A stretch of 64,000 nucleotides of DNA, taken from Arachnopeziza araneosa. Its lineage: Eukaryota; Ascomycota; Leotiomycetes; Helotiales; Arachnopezizaceae. Below are positions 33,966 through 45,500 of this stretch, piece after piece (position 1 is the stretch's first letter; each line of letters begins with the position of its first letter). The notes under the pieces are model-generated. The model made no database searches. It was not told the origin of the DNA and worked only from the letters and a program-made list of their open reading frames with translations. The position numbers and the translations under genes are program-made. The DNA lies in the NCBI GenBank assembly GCA_003988855.1, contig QYAI01000016.1:127648-191647 (forward strand), read 5' to 3'.

Positions 33966-35604
33966 TTATTTGCAAGTGAAATACTGTACTGCATCAGTAA
34001 CCATGTGCTCTGCATGATTCTGAGAGCTTCGCATCATGGAAGGTTGCAGCTGCAGTTGGTAAGAAAAGGGAAAAGTCACAACATATGATACCCTGCAAAG
34101 ACATACCCTTGAAATTAAACGTAAAACTCTGTCGAGCTTGTGGGACCGCACTTTTTTGATTCTTCGTTTTGAGCTGTGGCTGGGCAGTGATAGCACTGAA
34201 TTGACGGCCCTTTCTATTTCCAAAGTTTACCATGGCCGTAGTCTGCGATTACGGAGAATTCAGAAGGCTAAATTAATCTCGCTGGAGCTCTGAGTCTCAG
34301 GCCTGTGTCAATATATCAATCTTTTCGGAAGGATTCTCATTTAAAAGCTACAGGGCTAGGTAGGCTGAAGGAGAGAGGATTGTGGGTGGAATGCATCTCA
34401 AGCCCGGTCGCTCCCAAGACGCTAGCCGCATCTATCAGGATCCATCGTTCCACTTCCCTTACCTCTCGGGGATCAAATTGTGCAATCAAGATTTAATTGC
34501 CAAACTGGATGCTCATAGAATTGGTAGGAGGCGGGGAGGAACCTCTCTTTGCCATGGCTCAATCTGTGTTTACAACTACATGAGTTTACTCTTAGGTGAG
34601 AAAATTGCAAGCGCTCGGGGGCTAGATGTCGACAATCCATTGACCGGATGCTATGGTGAGCATGGTTTGTGAGCAACTATCTTGGAATTGTCACTCGAGA
34701 GAACTGGCGTTGCTGTTCGTATTCCGCATGTCCGGTCAGCGAGGCTGAAGCAAAGACCATCAGTCCCAAGAGCATCTGAGGGGCGGGGAAGTGAGTCGTG
34801 GTGTGACAGAGCCAGCCATACTCGATAGATTTGAGAAGCCAATTGAGATGGCTGGTCCCGAGTTGACGAACAGCATCTGCAGGTTACTGGTTCTGGTAGG
34901 GTTCGGCGTACTGCTGCCGTTCTGATGGTCGCTCTCCGAGCGCTGACAGGCGGACAGCGAGCCAGCACCCGGAGTCGCAGGCTGGAAGCGAGGGCAGAGT
35001 GGATGCTCACATGTGGTGCCTGACCCTGACATGAGATTGGCGTGGAGCACGCAGAACCAACACATTTCTTGGGGGAGAAACAGGATGTTTGGTCAACAGA
35101 ATCGAATGCACGTCGGGAGGGCGCTGAGGCAGGGTGCTGGTCGACGACGAATCGTCGCGGCCCAGGGGGGGGTGGCTCAGGCATATTTAGGCATTTCCGC
35201 ACAATGTCTTTGTCGATGTAGCGGTCACCATGGCCGACGAGCGAAGGCTTCTTTGGCGTGTTCGCTGGAGGTGGATGGATGTCTGAGGAGGAGTCGCGGT
35301 GTCGTGAGCTGAAGGGCGAGCGGTAGGCGGCGAGCGTCCTGCTTGAACAGAGAGTGTTTCAATCCCTTGGGTGGGGGGATCGCCAGATTGGATTCGTCAA
35401 GGCGCGCAGGTACCCGATGCGTCCATCCTCCAGCGTCCATCTTCTCCGCGAGCTTCTTCTTCGTCACAGCACTGCCCCCGGTCGGTGCCCGTGACTCGTC
35501 GTGACGGTCGTTGCTTTCTCGCGCGCGCGCAGCAAATCAATCGTGGCCATGGCCAGGAGGCGTGGGAAGGATTCTCTGGTCTATCACCTTCCCCGATAAG
35601 CTGG

Positions 35605-35627
35605 CGTTGTTGTTGTTGTTGTTGTTG
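35605..35627 (+). repeat. GTT trinucleotide microsatellite
   Basis: About seven GTT/TTG units, followed by degenerate GTTGCAGT repeats to about 35652. A second, interrupted GTT run lies at about 36583-36609. Confidence 0.85.
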
Positions 35628-35720
35628 CAGTGTTGCAGTATTGCAGTGTTGCCGTTCCAGTACTGATTGTTCTGTCGCTGTGCTTCCGTCTTCCGTCTTC
35701 TTCCTCAGGCCAGCCCGGAG

Positions 35721-35748
35721 GAGCAGCAGTAGCAGCAGCAGCAGTAGC

Positions 35749-35796
<48 letters not shown>
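35721..35796 (+). repeat. AGC trinucleotide repeat with AGT interruptions
   Basis: About 25 units of AGC with AGT variants. It gives poly-Ser or poly-Ala in the spurious plus-strand ORFs and poly-Ala on the opposite strand. Confidence 0.9.
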
Positions 35797-36336
35797 GGAA
35801 GCTTTAGGCGCTACAGGAGACTGGCGAGAAAATTCAGCCAACAACGGTCAGATCGCACGAGCAGGGCTTCGGCAATGGCAGCGATGGAAGCTTTCGCCCA
35901 CCAGCCGTTAGACGTCACCACTTTTCATCCTGGTCGTCCACCTGCTGGGACCGGGTAGGGTCTTCTGGAGCTTCTTTCACCTCCAGTCCCGGTCAGAGCT
36001 CGAATCATCGCCGTCACTCACAGGTGGAGGGACTGGTGAGAGCTGGCCATCCGCGGGGACCTGGGATGGATGATGGGACGCTTCGTAGCGTATCATGAGC
36101 TCTCTGCAGTGAGAGCCGGTGCTTTCGTCGGAATCATGGCAAGTTTTTTTTCAGCAGGGCCTTGAGAAAAGCTGCTCAAGCATCTTCATCCTGGCAGCAC
36201 CGCCGGGGTCTGGAAGACGGGCCGCCAAAGAGGAAGCCCGATCTTTGTCTGGGTCAGCCAGGGCACCATGTGCGAGGTCGACTTCCGAAGAACCAACGAG
36301 TGCGCGCGAACCGAAAAGGGAGGAGAGAGAGGGAGG

Positions 36337-36357
36337 GAGAGAGAGAGAGAGAGAGAG
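36337..36357 (+). repeat. GA dinucleotide tract
   Basis: About ten GA units within a longer purine-rich stretch starting at 36320. GA/CT tracts are common in fungal promoters and leaders. Confidence 0.85.
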
Positions 36358-36955
36358 CAGAGGAGCTATTTCAGAAGACAAGCACCAAGTCGTCGTAGTG
36401 CCCTCTCCCAGTGCAGTACCGTCAAAGTGCAGAAGCCCCGATTCACATCGCTCTTCTTCCACATCCTCCTCCTTTCACCCTCCTCCTCTCTCCCTCTTCT
36501 GTCTTTCCACTCTTCTTCCCCAATTGCGGTTCACACGACAGCGAAGCAGACATCACCCACTCGATTCCCTTCTCCCTCAGGCGTTGTTGTTGTTGTTCTT
36601 GTTGTTGCTGCACGTGCTCGGCAGGACCCCCACCGCACCGGTTGTGCTGCTTTTCCTCTGACCACGAGCGACGGGGTGATTGGCGTGAAAAAAAAAAGTA
36701 TTTGCAGCAGCAGCACCTCTTCCACCCTCAACCACCATTCACTCTCAACCTACGTGGACAGCCCGAGGTCGAGCGACCCTTCTCATCTGACCTCGACCAC
36801 GTATGGTCGTAGAAACCCAAACCTACCCAGATCACAACACACCGCCCAAGAAGCATATTTGGTACAAGATGCCGTCAATCGCTCTCTGAGTCGGCGATAA
36901 GAGGCGCAGATCGATAAACAACAACTTTATTCGGCGCAACGAACCATTGCCCATC

Positions 36956-38670
36956 ATGTCACCAAAACTTAAGCCATTATTACTGCCACAACTAGTGCAG
37001 GAGCGAAGGATCAGAGAGAGCATGTCAGAAGGGGAAATGGACCTCTCGAATTCTCTGTACACGCAGAACTCGTCGCCATCAGAGTTTCCTTCGCCAGTGA
37101 CGCCCACATTTTCAATGCGCGGTCATCTCAGATACCCAAGCTCATCCTCCTCGATCGAATCACCATATCACACGACGGTCGTGGAGAGCCCATCATCGCC
37201 AACTTTCGTCGGCACCAAGACCGGCAAACGCTCCCTCCCAGACGTTCAGGAAGAACCGCACGAAAGGGAAGAGGACTTCGATATGTTTGAGGATAACGAT
37301 AGTGACCAGCTATACGATTGCCTGTGTGAGTGGATTGTCGCTGCGTGGTCGGCTGTAATCAAAGTTGTGATCATATTGCTAATGCTTGTTCTTATTTAGG
37401 CGACGACCAGCGATGCTTGCATCGAGATCCGATCATTGCGCAAAGTTCAGTACAGTTGTCTACGAAGCCGGATTTTGACTATGATTTGATGGACGGGTTT
37501 ATGAGTGACGGTGAAATCTCTTCAAGCTCACGGTACAAGAAACGTAAAGCGACCGAATCCCCTCTCACTGGTTTAACAACACGCTTTGGAACCAGGTTTC
37601 CGTCGTTCTCTCGAAAATGGAGGTTAAGGAAGGGGATCAACTCGATTTTTGCGCCATCAGAAAGTCAAAGAGAGAGCACTTCATCGAGAGGGGCGTCCAG
37701 TCGATCATCATCGATATCCAACTCTGGCCGGTTTACTCTTGGCAAGACTTCCGAGCCTCAAATGCCGCCGACGCCAACAAAGAGCATCTTCGATAGTCGA
37801 GAGGATGTCTCTCCTATGGCTCCAATTGATATCGAGAAAGCAAACAGCAAAGTGGAAGAGCCTGAGGAGCAGTTTGCCACAACACCTTTGTTGCCACCTC
37901 TAATGATGGATGCCTCGGCGAACACGAAACAAGTCTCCATGCAGTCGCCATTGCAGTCTCCTTCTGTTGCCGAGCCACATGATCCATATTCTGGAGAAGC
38001 AACGCCTAGAGAAGCCATCATTACACCGCAACTTCCGGGTATGCCTTCACCGCCACTTAGTACCAAGCCGTCTATCTCGTCTTTTAACGTTAATCGTCCT
38101 GGACACTTGATACCTTCCTCGGAGATTCCCCCAATTATGATCGCCGATCCTAATGATGAGTGGGCCAACCAACTTGGTCACGCAAACTTCATCATCTACC
38201 CTGAGCCTTATATCCCAGACAACTTTGATCTCGAAGCCTGTCGTCAACTCCGAGCCGACTGGGATCTCGCAAGGTGTAATTATACCAAGCATCTTGTCCG
38301 CACGGGCGAGCATTATGGTGCGACTTCCAAGACGTACAAACTCACCGAGGAGAAATGGGCTTCTGTAGATGCTCAATGGCGCAAGAACAACGATCTTACA
38401 ATCAACAACACTGCCGAGAGCAGTGCTGACGCTTTCGCGACCTTGAAATATAACCAGCTCGGCGACAGCGGAAACAACAACATTATGACCAAAATTCCTT
38501 CTCTTAATGATCCGAGAAGCGGCAACAAGTTCCCGCAACTCGGAGATGAAGACATTGTTGGTCCCATGGAGCAAGTTGCTGCACAATTGCAACGAACTCC
38601 TAGTAAAAAGGCGAGAATGTTCCGCTTCTTTACCGAGAAATTCTCTCTGGGAAATCTGACTCAGGGCTGA
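36956..38670 (+). CDS. Conserved fungal Ser/Pro-rich protein of unknown function
   Basis: Two exons (36956-37325, 37400-38670), 546 residues. The first half is Ser/Thr/Pro-rich and probably disordered, with an acidic patch (EREEDFDMFEDND) just before the intron and a basic KKRKATE motif after it that could be a nuclear signal. The constrained part is near the C-terminus: a block from about residue 380, WANQLGHANFIIYPEPYIP followed by DLEACRQLRADWDLARCNY and TYKLTEEKWASVDAQW, which looks like a folded helical domain that I associate with uncharacterised ascomycete proteins. The last residues are again basic (KKARMFRFFTEKF). The 74-nt intron is needed: reading through ends after about 24 extra codons. 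The start is the ATG at 36956, within a long leader. No function assigned. Confidence 0.75.
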
Positions 38671-39580
38671 AAGGCCGGATATACGATGTTACGGCCTGTT
38701 TCCTTTGTTTTGTTATTGCATTGTATGGCATTAGATACCCACGCTCCTTAGCAACTAACGTTCCTTATCGATTTTCCTATTTGTCGACATATTGTTAATT
38801 TTTTAGTGCGTATGGATTGGATGTGTGGATTTTAGACGGATACAACAAGCAATGTGATGTAGCAAAGTGATGTGGCATCATCTGGTTGGGCTACTAGAGG
38901 AAAATGGCGCATGAATATTGTGTATGATACCTCAGGTGGCTGTTAGAAGGGCATAGCGATCGACCCAAGGTGATCGACGCAAGTCGGCAAAAAGAATCAG
39001 TGCTAATGTTATGGCGGCTATTACCTCGATCCTATCTAGGATTCTGTTTGGGAAAGCGCAGTCTTGGATGTTGTTGATATGAGGCGAGGTGAGGAAGATG
39101 AGCAGCAGATGAGAATCAAGAATAAATAACTAAAAAACCACTGAAGTCTTTATTGATGTGTGATTTTTGTTTACCGGGTACTTCAGATGGACGGCCAACA
39201 GACATTTTTCAGTGAAGGCACGTGCCATATCTCGGTAAGTATCTTCCTATCCTCGCGTATAGTGAGAGTGAAGTTTGTGGTACATCCAGATTTGTGCAAT
39301 GAATTGGAATGCTCGGAACGTTGAGAAGAAGCGAGATACTGGCAGTTGCTAGAAGCGCTGCTTGCCTGCTTCGAGAAGATGGAAAAGGGATTTATTTTGG
39401 TTTCAAATGAAGCGCTCAAAAGGGACAAAGAATCTCGAGGAACCGAGCCCCTGACATCACCAACAGGTTTCGCTAAGGCACCTGATTTCACCCATTATCG
39501 CAGTACAAGTACCTGTGAAAGAGCGTGCTCGCGTCTCCATCCAACTATCTAGAGAGACCAAACAACGGCAACCGGAAGCC
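38671..39580. other. Intergenic region
   Basis: About 900 nt between plus-strand genes, A/T-rich near the first gene. Short ORFs at 39183-39552 on both strands are not convincing. No repeat or RNA gene seen. Confidence 0.45.
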
Positions 39581-41036
39581 ATGAGCGTCGCCGTACTAGA
39601 TGAGCAGTCCCTCAAGCAGGCCTACGAAGGTAGTCCCGAACTCGAAGGAGCGATACGCAACGCAGCAGCAGGTCAGCCTCTCATTCACGGGGTCGAGTTT
39701 CCAAGGCTGACGAAAGCGCACAGCTGGGCCGGGTTATATCGAGCTCTTCAACTACATCTCCCTCCACATCAACCAAATCAAAGCGTCTGCGCGCGCAGCG
39801 GATGGCGAACCGGTATCGAAAAAGAGGAAACTCGAGGAGCCGGGTGGCCTTGCTAGTAGGCCTGCCGCAAATGGTACCAACCGCCATGTGCCAGCCAGTG
39901 CTGAGGATTTGGTGCTGTTGGAGGTGAAAGACATATCGATGGTCATTCCACAGAGGAAGAAATTTACGCTGTGCTTCACGAAAGATCATCTTTACGCAAG
40001 GCTGCCGAATGAGAGAGAGCCCGTTGCTGGAACGAGTTTTGCGTGGAAAGATATTGGTATGCCCAGTTTCTCGCCCTGATTAAAATGAAGTGTGGATAGC
40101 TGCTAATATTTTTCGAAAATAGAATACGTCTTCCTTCTCCCAGTCCCCGAAAAAACACAAAAACAGCACAACATCCTCCTCTTCCCCAAAAACTCCACCC
40201 TCCCTCCGACAAAACCTATCCCAGGCGTCCCTCCACCACCCGAACCCCTCGTCTTCACCATCCCTGATACGGCACCTAAACCAGGCACCATTTCAGGAAG
40301 CCATGCTGAAGATGCATCCGCCGTATCGGACGATTTCAAATCCCTCATGACGTGGGCCATAACAACGCGGCTGAAGAGTTCTGGGAATGGCAAGATCAAG
40401 ATCATCGAGAGTGATCCAAAACTCTTCGCCAGTGAACTACGGCAGGCACATCGACCGAATGAGAAGGCGACGTGGGTGAAAGCATTTCGGGGATCAAAAG
40501 ACGGCTACCTCTTCTTCCTGCCCAACGGTATACTATGGGCATTCAAAAAACCCCTCCTCTTCTTACCATTTGATCGGATCGGAGGAGTTAGCTACACCAG
40601 CGTGCTACAGCGAACGTTCAATCTCAGTGTGGAGGTAGACATGACAGGTTCCGAGGAGGGCCGCGAGGAAATCGAGTTCAGTATGCTTGATCAAGAAGAC
40701 TTTGGAGGGATAGATACCTTTGTCAAGAGGCGTGGACTTCAAGACAAATCGCTGGCCGAGAAAAGGAAGGCGAAGAAGGAGAATGTCAATGTGGTGAAGG
40801 ATGAGGACGGTAATGTGGTGGGTAATGTGGAAGCTGGTGAGTTGGAGAAGGCGGCTGCCGAGGCAGGAGAGGACGACGTGGATGAGGAAGATTCCGAGGG
40901 AGAGGATTATGATCCCGGGAGCGACGGAGAGAGCGAGGGATCGGGTTCGAGTAGTGACGATGAGGATGAGGATGATGCGGATGGTGGAGGGGCCGATGAG
41001 GAAGACGACGACGATGAGGATCCTGATGAATCGTAA
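39581..41036 (+). CDS. RTT106: Histone chaperone Rtt106
   Basis: Three exons (39581-39671, 39724-40056, 40123-41036), 445 residues. Rtt106 binds H3-H4 acetylated at H3 K56 and deposits it in replication-coupled and heterochromatin assembly. The tandem pleckstrin-homology fold occupies about residues 70-340; recognisable blocks are VLLEVKDISMVIPQRKKFTL, EYVFLLPVPEKTQKQHN and KDGYLFFLPNGILWAFKKP. The tail from about 385 is almost wholly Asp, Glu, Ser and Gly, as expected for this family. A Lys-rich KKRKLEEP motif near residue 70 could direct nuclear import. Introns of 52 and 66 nt are GT-AG. The intact third-exon frame alone would miss the first PH domain half. Confidence 0.88.
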
Positions 41037-41254
41037 AATGTAAGAGTATTGTTACGATGGCATTTGTATAGGACAAAAGCGAAGAAGTACACAAAAGTAT
41101 GATTTGGTAAAGACAACTCTTGCAATGATCTGCGTTTAATTGTCAATATGATTTTAGACGATCTCATAAGCGAGTAAACCTCTGCCCAAGACATCTTTAT
41201 CGTACAGGAAGATGATAATATATACAGCACCATTGGATGCTGAGCCTCGACATA

Positions 41255-43114
41255 CTACAGGCTTCCTAAAATCCAATTATTTCTATACACAGCCATATCC
41301 CTGCTCTCTATGAGTTCTCTCATCATAGCCATAACGAATTCCAAGTCCATCTCGCCAGGTTCCCAAGCAGCTTTCAAGTCGCTCCACGCGATCAGCATCC
41401 TATCTTTACCAACGCATTTTGCAAATGCTCTCAAAATCCACACCGCCATCCATTTGTTGATGTACAACCCCTCCTCCTTACCGTCAATTGCGCCTATGAA
41501 TGATTTCCAGACCTTTTCAAGGCGCTCTTCCGTCCATTCGGTGTATCGTATTCCACCATGGAGGGAAAATCCTTTGAAGATCGCTAGAAACATTGCTCCG
41601 TGCAAGGGCAAAGAAAACCACTTCATCTCGTCGAGAAGCTTGGCAGCCTTATCCATCTCCCCAGCATAGACAGCGTAGTAGTTCACGAGAATCTTAAAAG
41701 TTGTCATGTCTGGCGCTACAATCGATCGGCGCTGGAGTGCTTCTCTGCGCTCTCGGTCATACTTGGTCATTTTGGTCATGACCATCAGACTTTTCGTGAC
41801 AGAGCGACGAGAGTGGAAGTCCGTGGGCATGAGCTTGGAACCGGAATTGGAGATGTGGGCGAGTTTCATACGTTCGTAGATATTTTCTGCAGCAGAGGGC
41901 TCTTTCGCTCGAATCAAGGCTGATATCATTGCGTTCAGTACGATTGTGTCTATAACTTGGCCTGCCTCAACCATTTTCTTGTAAGCCTCTCGAGCTCCAT
42001 CACCGTTGCGTTTCAATCCATAGTAGTATATTACGGAAACATAGTGGTAGCGGTCGGCTTCAAGACGACGCTCCTCCATCTCCTTGTAAATCATATCAGC
42101 CAGAGTAAATTTTCCAGCTTTACAGGCGACATCAAAGAGAACGTTGAAGGTTGTGCTGGTAGACTTGACGCCAGCGGTGTGTTCCATTTCTTTCCACATC
42201 TCCAGAGCAGCTTCCACCTCGGTGGGCCCTGGGCGGCTTACATAGCGTGATGCGAAGGAGATCGCGCTGGTCCATTCAGACCGAGAAAGGGGAATGGCGG
42301 CATTTTTGAGATCATCGACAACCGAAAGGTAGCGAAGCATTGAGTGTTCATCTTTCCTGTCCACTACTGCCAAATGATGGAGTAACTTATGCCGCGTTCT
42401 AGATAGTAAATACGGTACACGAGGTGATGGAAGAGCTCTGTAAATCTGGTATATTTCTTCTGGGTCCTTGCGATAATCTTTCAGCGCCAGAGTGAGTCTA
42501 TCAATTTTTAGTTTCGTTGCCGGACCAGCAGGCCATGTATAGTTGGGAGTTTCGCGGGGAGGCCATTCGTCCTCGACTTTGTCGGAGACTGTGAGACGAG
42601 GCCCATCACTGGGTTGGTAGAGCTGTGGGAGTTCAACTAGAGGCAGCTGATCCGTGTATGACCTTCCATCGTATTGATCTACCAACGCCATAAGTTCTTC
42701 TCTTGTACGATTGACCTCCGATGGTCTATCATCTGCTTGGGGAAGCTCATCGCCGAGCCTATCAATGTCCACTGGGGCGGTGTGAGTGACATCTGTGTGC
42801 TGAGATCGATATATAGATTGACTGCGTATCTGACGTGACCGTTTCCAGGCATCTGGCCTGGAAGATGTAAAGAATGAGGATGATGGCGTCGTTTTAGGAT
42901 TATGCTTGTGACAATTGCCTGCATTGGCGAGAGAGGTAATGAACCATGCTTCAAGTCCAATTGCATTTGACTTCATCCGGGGGGCCTTCAAGTCTTTACT
43001 TCTCCGCTGAGTAGGAGCTCTCTCGTTCGGATATAGTAAAGGAAGGACCTGTCGAGGTGCTAGCTTTGCAAGAAGAGGTCCGCTCGATGAGGAAGTACTG
43101 CAAAACCGGGACAT
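41255..43114 (-). CDS. Mitochondrial pentatricopeptide-repeat protein
   Basis: Single exon, 619 residues. The N-terminus (MSRFCSTSSSSGPLLAKLAPRQ) is rich in Ser, Arg and Ala without acidic residues, a good mitochondrial presequence. PPR-like helical pairs occur at about residues 300-470, for example TFNVLFDVACKAGKFTLADM, VLNAMISALIRAKEPSAAE and TFKILVNYYAVYAGEMDKAA. Fungal PPR proteins of this size act in mitochondrial RNA processing, stability or translation (Aep3, Dmr1, Ppr-type); the precise orthologue cannot be named from the repeats alone. The open frame extends to a TTG at 43138, but the ATG at 43114 is the first. Its start is 317 nt from the oppositely oriented mS23 gene. Confidence 0.82.
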   Translation of the reverse strand: MSRFCSTSSSSGPLLAKLAPRQVLPLLYPNERAPTQRRSKDLKAPRMKSNAIGLEAWFITSLANAGNCHKHNPKTTPSSSFFTSSRPDAWKRSRQIRSQSIYRSQHTDVTHTAPVDIDRLGDELPQADDRPSEVNRTREELMALVDQYDGRSYTDQLPLVELPQLYQPSDGPRLTVSDKVEDEWPPRETPNYTWPAGPATKLKIDRLTLALKDYRKDPEEIYQIYRALPSPRVPYLLSRTRHKLLHHLAVVDRKDEHSMLRYLSVVDDLKNAAIPLSRSEWTSAISFASRYVSRPGPTEVEAALEMWKEMEHTAGVKSTSTTFNVLFDVACKAGKFTLADMIYKEMEERRLEADRYHYVSVIYYYGLKRNGDGAREAYKKMVEAGQVIDTIVLNAMISALIRAKEPSAAENIYERMKLAHISNSGSKLMPTDFHSRRSVTKSLMVMTKMTKYDRERREALQRRSIVAPDMTTFKILVNYYAVYAGEMDKAAKLLDEMKWFSLPLHGAMFLAIFKGFSLHGGIRYTEWTEERLEKVWKSFIGAIDGKEEGLYINKWMAVWILRAFAKCVGKDRMLIAWSDLKAAWEPGEMDLEFVMAMMRELIESRDMAVYRNNWILGSL

Positions 43115-43430
43115 GAGCCGGCTAGCATGTTGACGCAATTGTCACCGTCTGTATCTTGACATTGGGTCTGCGGGTATTGTGACTTCAGACTATTAGCAGG
43201 TTAGGGAGGTGTCGTTTCCAAAATTTCGAGATGTCGAAGATCGCGCTTCGCGGGAGCATCTTTTCCTGTGGCGGCAGTTGCCGAATTCGAGAAACACATC
43301 CCTTGAAGAATTGGACCCAGCAGCACAACTTTCCTTTACTGCACTTGAACAAGGCAAGTCCGAGCTCATTAGCTGCAGACATATAATTATTGACCTACTT
43401 AGGAGCATCCCATTAAAATCAGCAGCCAGC

Positions 43431-44186
43431 ATGCCCAGAGGCCTCAGCCTGCGGGCTGCTCGTGTCCACCAAACCGCGACTAATATGCTTCAGAGCAAGA
43501 CTATCACACGGCCACCAGTCTGGTACGATACAATCGGGCAAATTCCGCCCGGAGAATTACTGGTTCGCACTCAACCAGTTCAACACCGTGTAACAAATCC
43601 CAAATCCAAGGTCCGCAAACCCAGCAAATTATTCAAGCCACAGTTAATAGAGTACGAGGAGGACATCTTAAGAAGGCAATTCTACAGAGACCACCCGTGG
43701 GAACTGGCAAGGCCAAGAATTGTGCTTGAGGATGATGGGAGAGATGGGCAGAAATGCGACTGGCGTAAAATGGAACAGTTGGGCAGGCCGTTGACTGGGG
43801 AGAGGTTTGCTACATTCAACTATCTCCATTATCAGTGTTGACGCGAGCACAGTGTTGTCCAAAGACAGCTTTGGCTTTTACATAACGTACTCAATATTAC
43901 ACATGATCAAGCATACGATAAGGCACGGAAAGAATTCTACAAGTTACGCCAAAATGAAGAAATCGGGCGGAGGATAGCAAGAGAAGAAGCGTTATGGGTA
44001 GGCGCATACTTCCATAAAGGCGCTTTGGAGGTTGGTATGGAGCTGGAGAATAGGGAGTACGAAGGCTGGAAAAGATGGGCACAGATTCAGATTCAGACTT
44101 CAGAGAGAGAGAGGGAAGCTGGGCAATATCATGAACCTCTTGCGGAGGAAGGAATTGAAGAAATAGCCCCAGTGGAAGCGGAATAA
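43431..44186 (+). CDS. RSM25: Mitochondrial ribosomal small-subunit protein mS23 (Rsm25)
   Basis: Two exons (43431-43804, 43853-44186), 235 residues. The mS23 hallmarks are a basic N-terminus without classical cleavage site, RPPVWYDTIGQIPPGELLVR in the first 50 residues, LIEYEEDILRRQFYRDHPWELARPRIVLE in the middle, and a C-terminal helix with Glu/Arg pairs (EYEGWKRWAQ). It is a structural component of the mitochondrial small ribosomal subunit. The 48-nt intron joins LTGE to SVVQRQLWL as in homologues; reading through ends after nine codons. The frame is open upstream to 43209 but has no ATG before 43431. It shares a promoter with the PPR gene. Confidence 0.87.
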
Positions 44187-44313
44187 TCGCTGGATGTTGA
44201 CCTACACCTTGTACATCTTATCTGTAAAAATGTGAAAACTTGGAAATTTCGAGCTGCAGAATTCGTGAATGCTATACTTAATTTCGTTATAACCTATGCT
44301 AGAGAAGAATACT
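44187..44313. other. Convergent spacer
   Basis: Only 127 nt separate the stop codons of mS23 and ALG14, so their 3-prime ends probably overlap as antisense transcripts. Confidence 0.5.
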
Positions 44314-45126
44314 TCACTCTACCAGAAAGCCGACCCATTCGACTTTCTTCCTAGAACCAGTTCCATTAATGGTCTTTGCTAATGCCTCCCACTGAACAAA
44401 GAATTTGTCGTATAAGCCGAGCTTTAAAAGCAGTTTTCCACTGAGACTTAATGTCTTGACTCTTGCCCAACTCTCCACATAGATTATCCTCATCTTCCAT
44501 ATCGGAGCAAAGCCGAAGAATTTCAGTAAAGTCGCCGCCAGAATTACAATGACAGCAGTCGCAGGTCCATTTGTAATGATCACATCTGGATATTCATATG
44601 CAGTGGTCTGAGGTGTCTTTGTAGATGGACCTAAAATTCCGAAACAACATATTAGGCACCACAACGAGGAGAAGGGTGTGGTATAAAGAGGCTGATGAAT
44701 CTTTCGAGCACGTGGTACTACTTTCAGATCCCAAGTTTTAGTGATTGGACTGATCTCGTCCGCCAGTGAGGAATCTTTTGAGAAGGTTCTGGCCTGGATT
44801 GTTCTTTCTATTTCCGCAGCCTTTTCAGATGAGAAGTCATCCCCAGAAGATACGATATAAGTTCGACGTGTATATCGCGTAGGGTCAATGTCTCTCAGGA
44901 GAGACATCATCTCAGCTGTATGGCCTCCTGAGCCCAGGACTACTACCATATGCGAGGTTCCAGTCTTTGGCAGTTTCTTACCCGCCAAGCCGATATAAAG
45001 AAGTCGGAGCTGCATAGGTGTCAGGACGAGGGTTATCTAGAAACTGGTAGAAGTACTTACGAATGCCGATGTGAGTACAATTAGAATTGCACTCAGCAGC
45101 AGTCGTGACACTGGAAGGTCACCCAT
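44314..45126 (-). CDS. ALG14: UDP-GlcNAc transferase membrane subunit Alg14
   Basis: Two exons (45126-45061, 45009-44314), 253 residues. Alg14 recruits the catalytic Alg13 to the cytosolic ER face, where the pair adds the second GlcNAc to dolichol-PP-GlcNAc. A single N-terminal membrane helix (about residues 7-30) is encoded across the 51-nt intron. The glycosyltransferase-like half has VLGSGGHTAEMMSLLRDID at about 46-64, EYPDVIITNGPATAVI and RIIYVESWARVKTLSLSGK, and a terminal KVEWVGFLVE; all are family marks. The C-terminal end is known to bind Alg13. The intact second exon begins at a CTC codon and would be mis-started without exon 1. Confidence 0.9.
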
Positions 45127-45500
45127 TGTGCTCTGATCGTGATGTTAGTGTTCAAGTGCTTCCAGATAGAATCAGATGAGGTTCGAAGTGGACGGAGTGT
45201 TTGTTTCCCCTGCAAGGCTGACTCTGCAACGGCCAGCGAGGCTGCGATGAACTTCGATCAGGAGCCTCAGGTACGACGAAGTCAAGCTCCAACCGATCCG
45301 ATCTAGGGGAGTCTAAAGCCAGGCAAAGATAAGTTTCGTGAAGTTCTTCCTCCTTCATCAACCCCAGATCCATAACTACAATCCAAGATTTTTAGATCCG
45401 TTTTCCAGCTTTTCATCTCCATCCCAAAAGGGTTCATGCCTATTTTCAAAGTCACCAGTGCAGATCCAGATCAGCCACAATCGCAGGGATCCACAATAAA
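45127..45500. other. Shared promoter of ALG14 and the Ima1-type gene
   Basis: About 370 nt between divergent starts. No ORF of note. The sequence is not repetitive. Confidence 0.45.

Larger units (their letters stand above)
33966..36955. other. 3 kb repeat-bearing upstream region
   Basis: No convincing gene. From about 34.7 kb the sequence becomes GC-rich with long pyrimidine stretches (36.45-36.75 kb) just before the next gene, typical of a long fungal leader. ORFs on several frames at 35.0-36.9 kb owe their length to trinucleotide repeats. The 34.0-34.6 kb part has no feature that I can name. One or more leader introns may exist but I cannot fix them. Confidence 0.45.

Noticed and set aside
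35371..36900. Poly-Ser, poly-Ala and Arg-rich ORFs upstream of the gene at 36956
   Set aside because: Caused by AGC, GTT and GA repeats; composition changes abruptly and no conserved segment is present.
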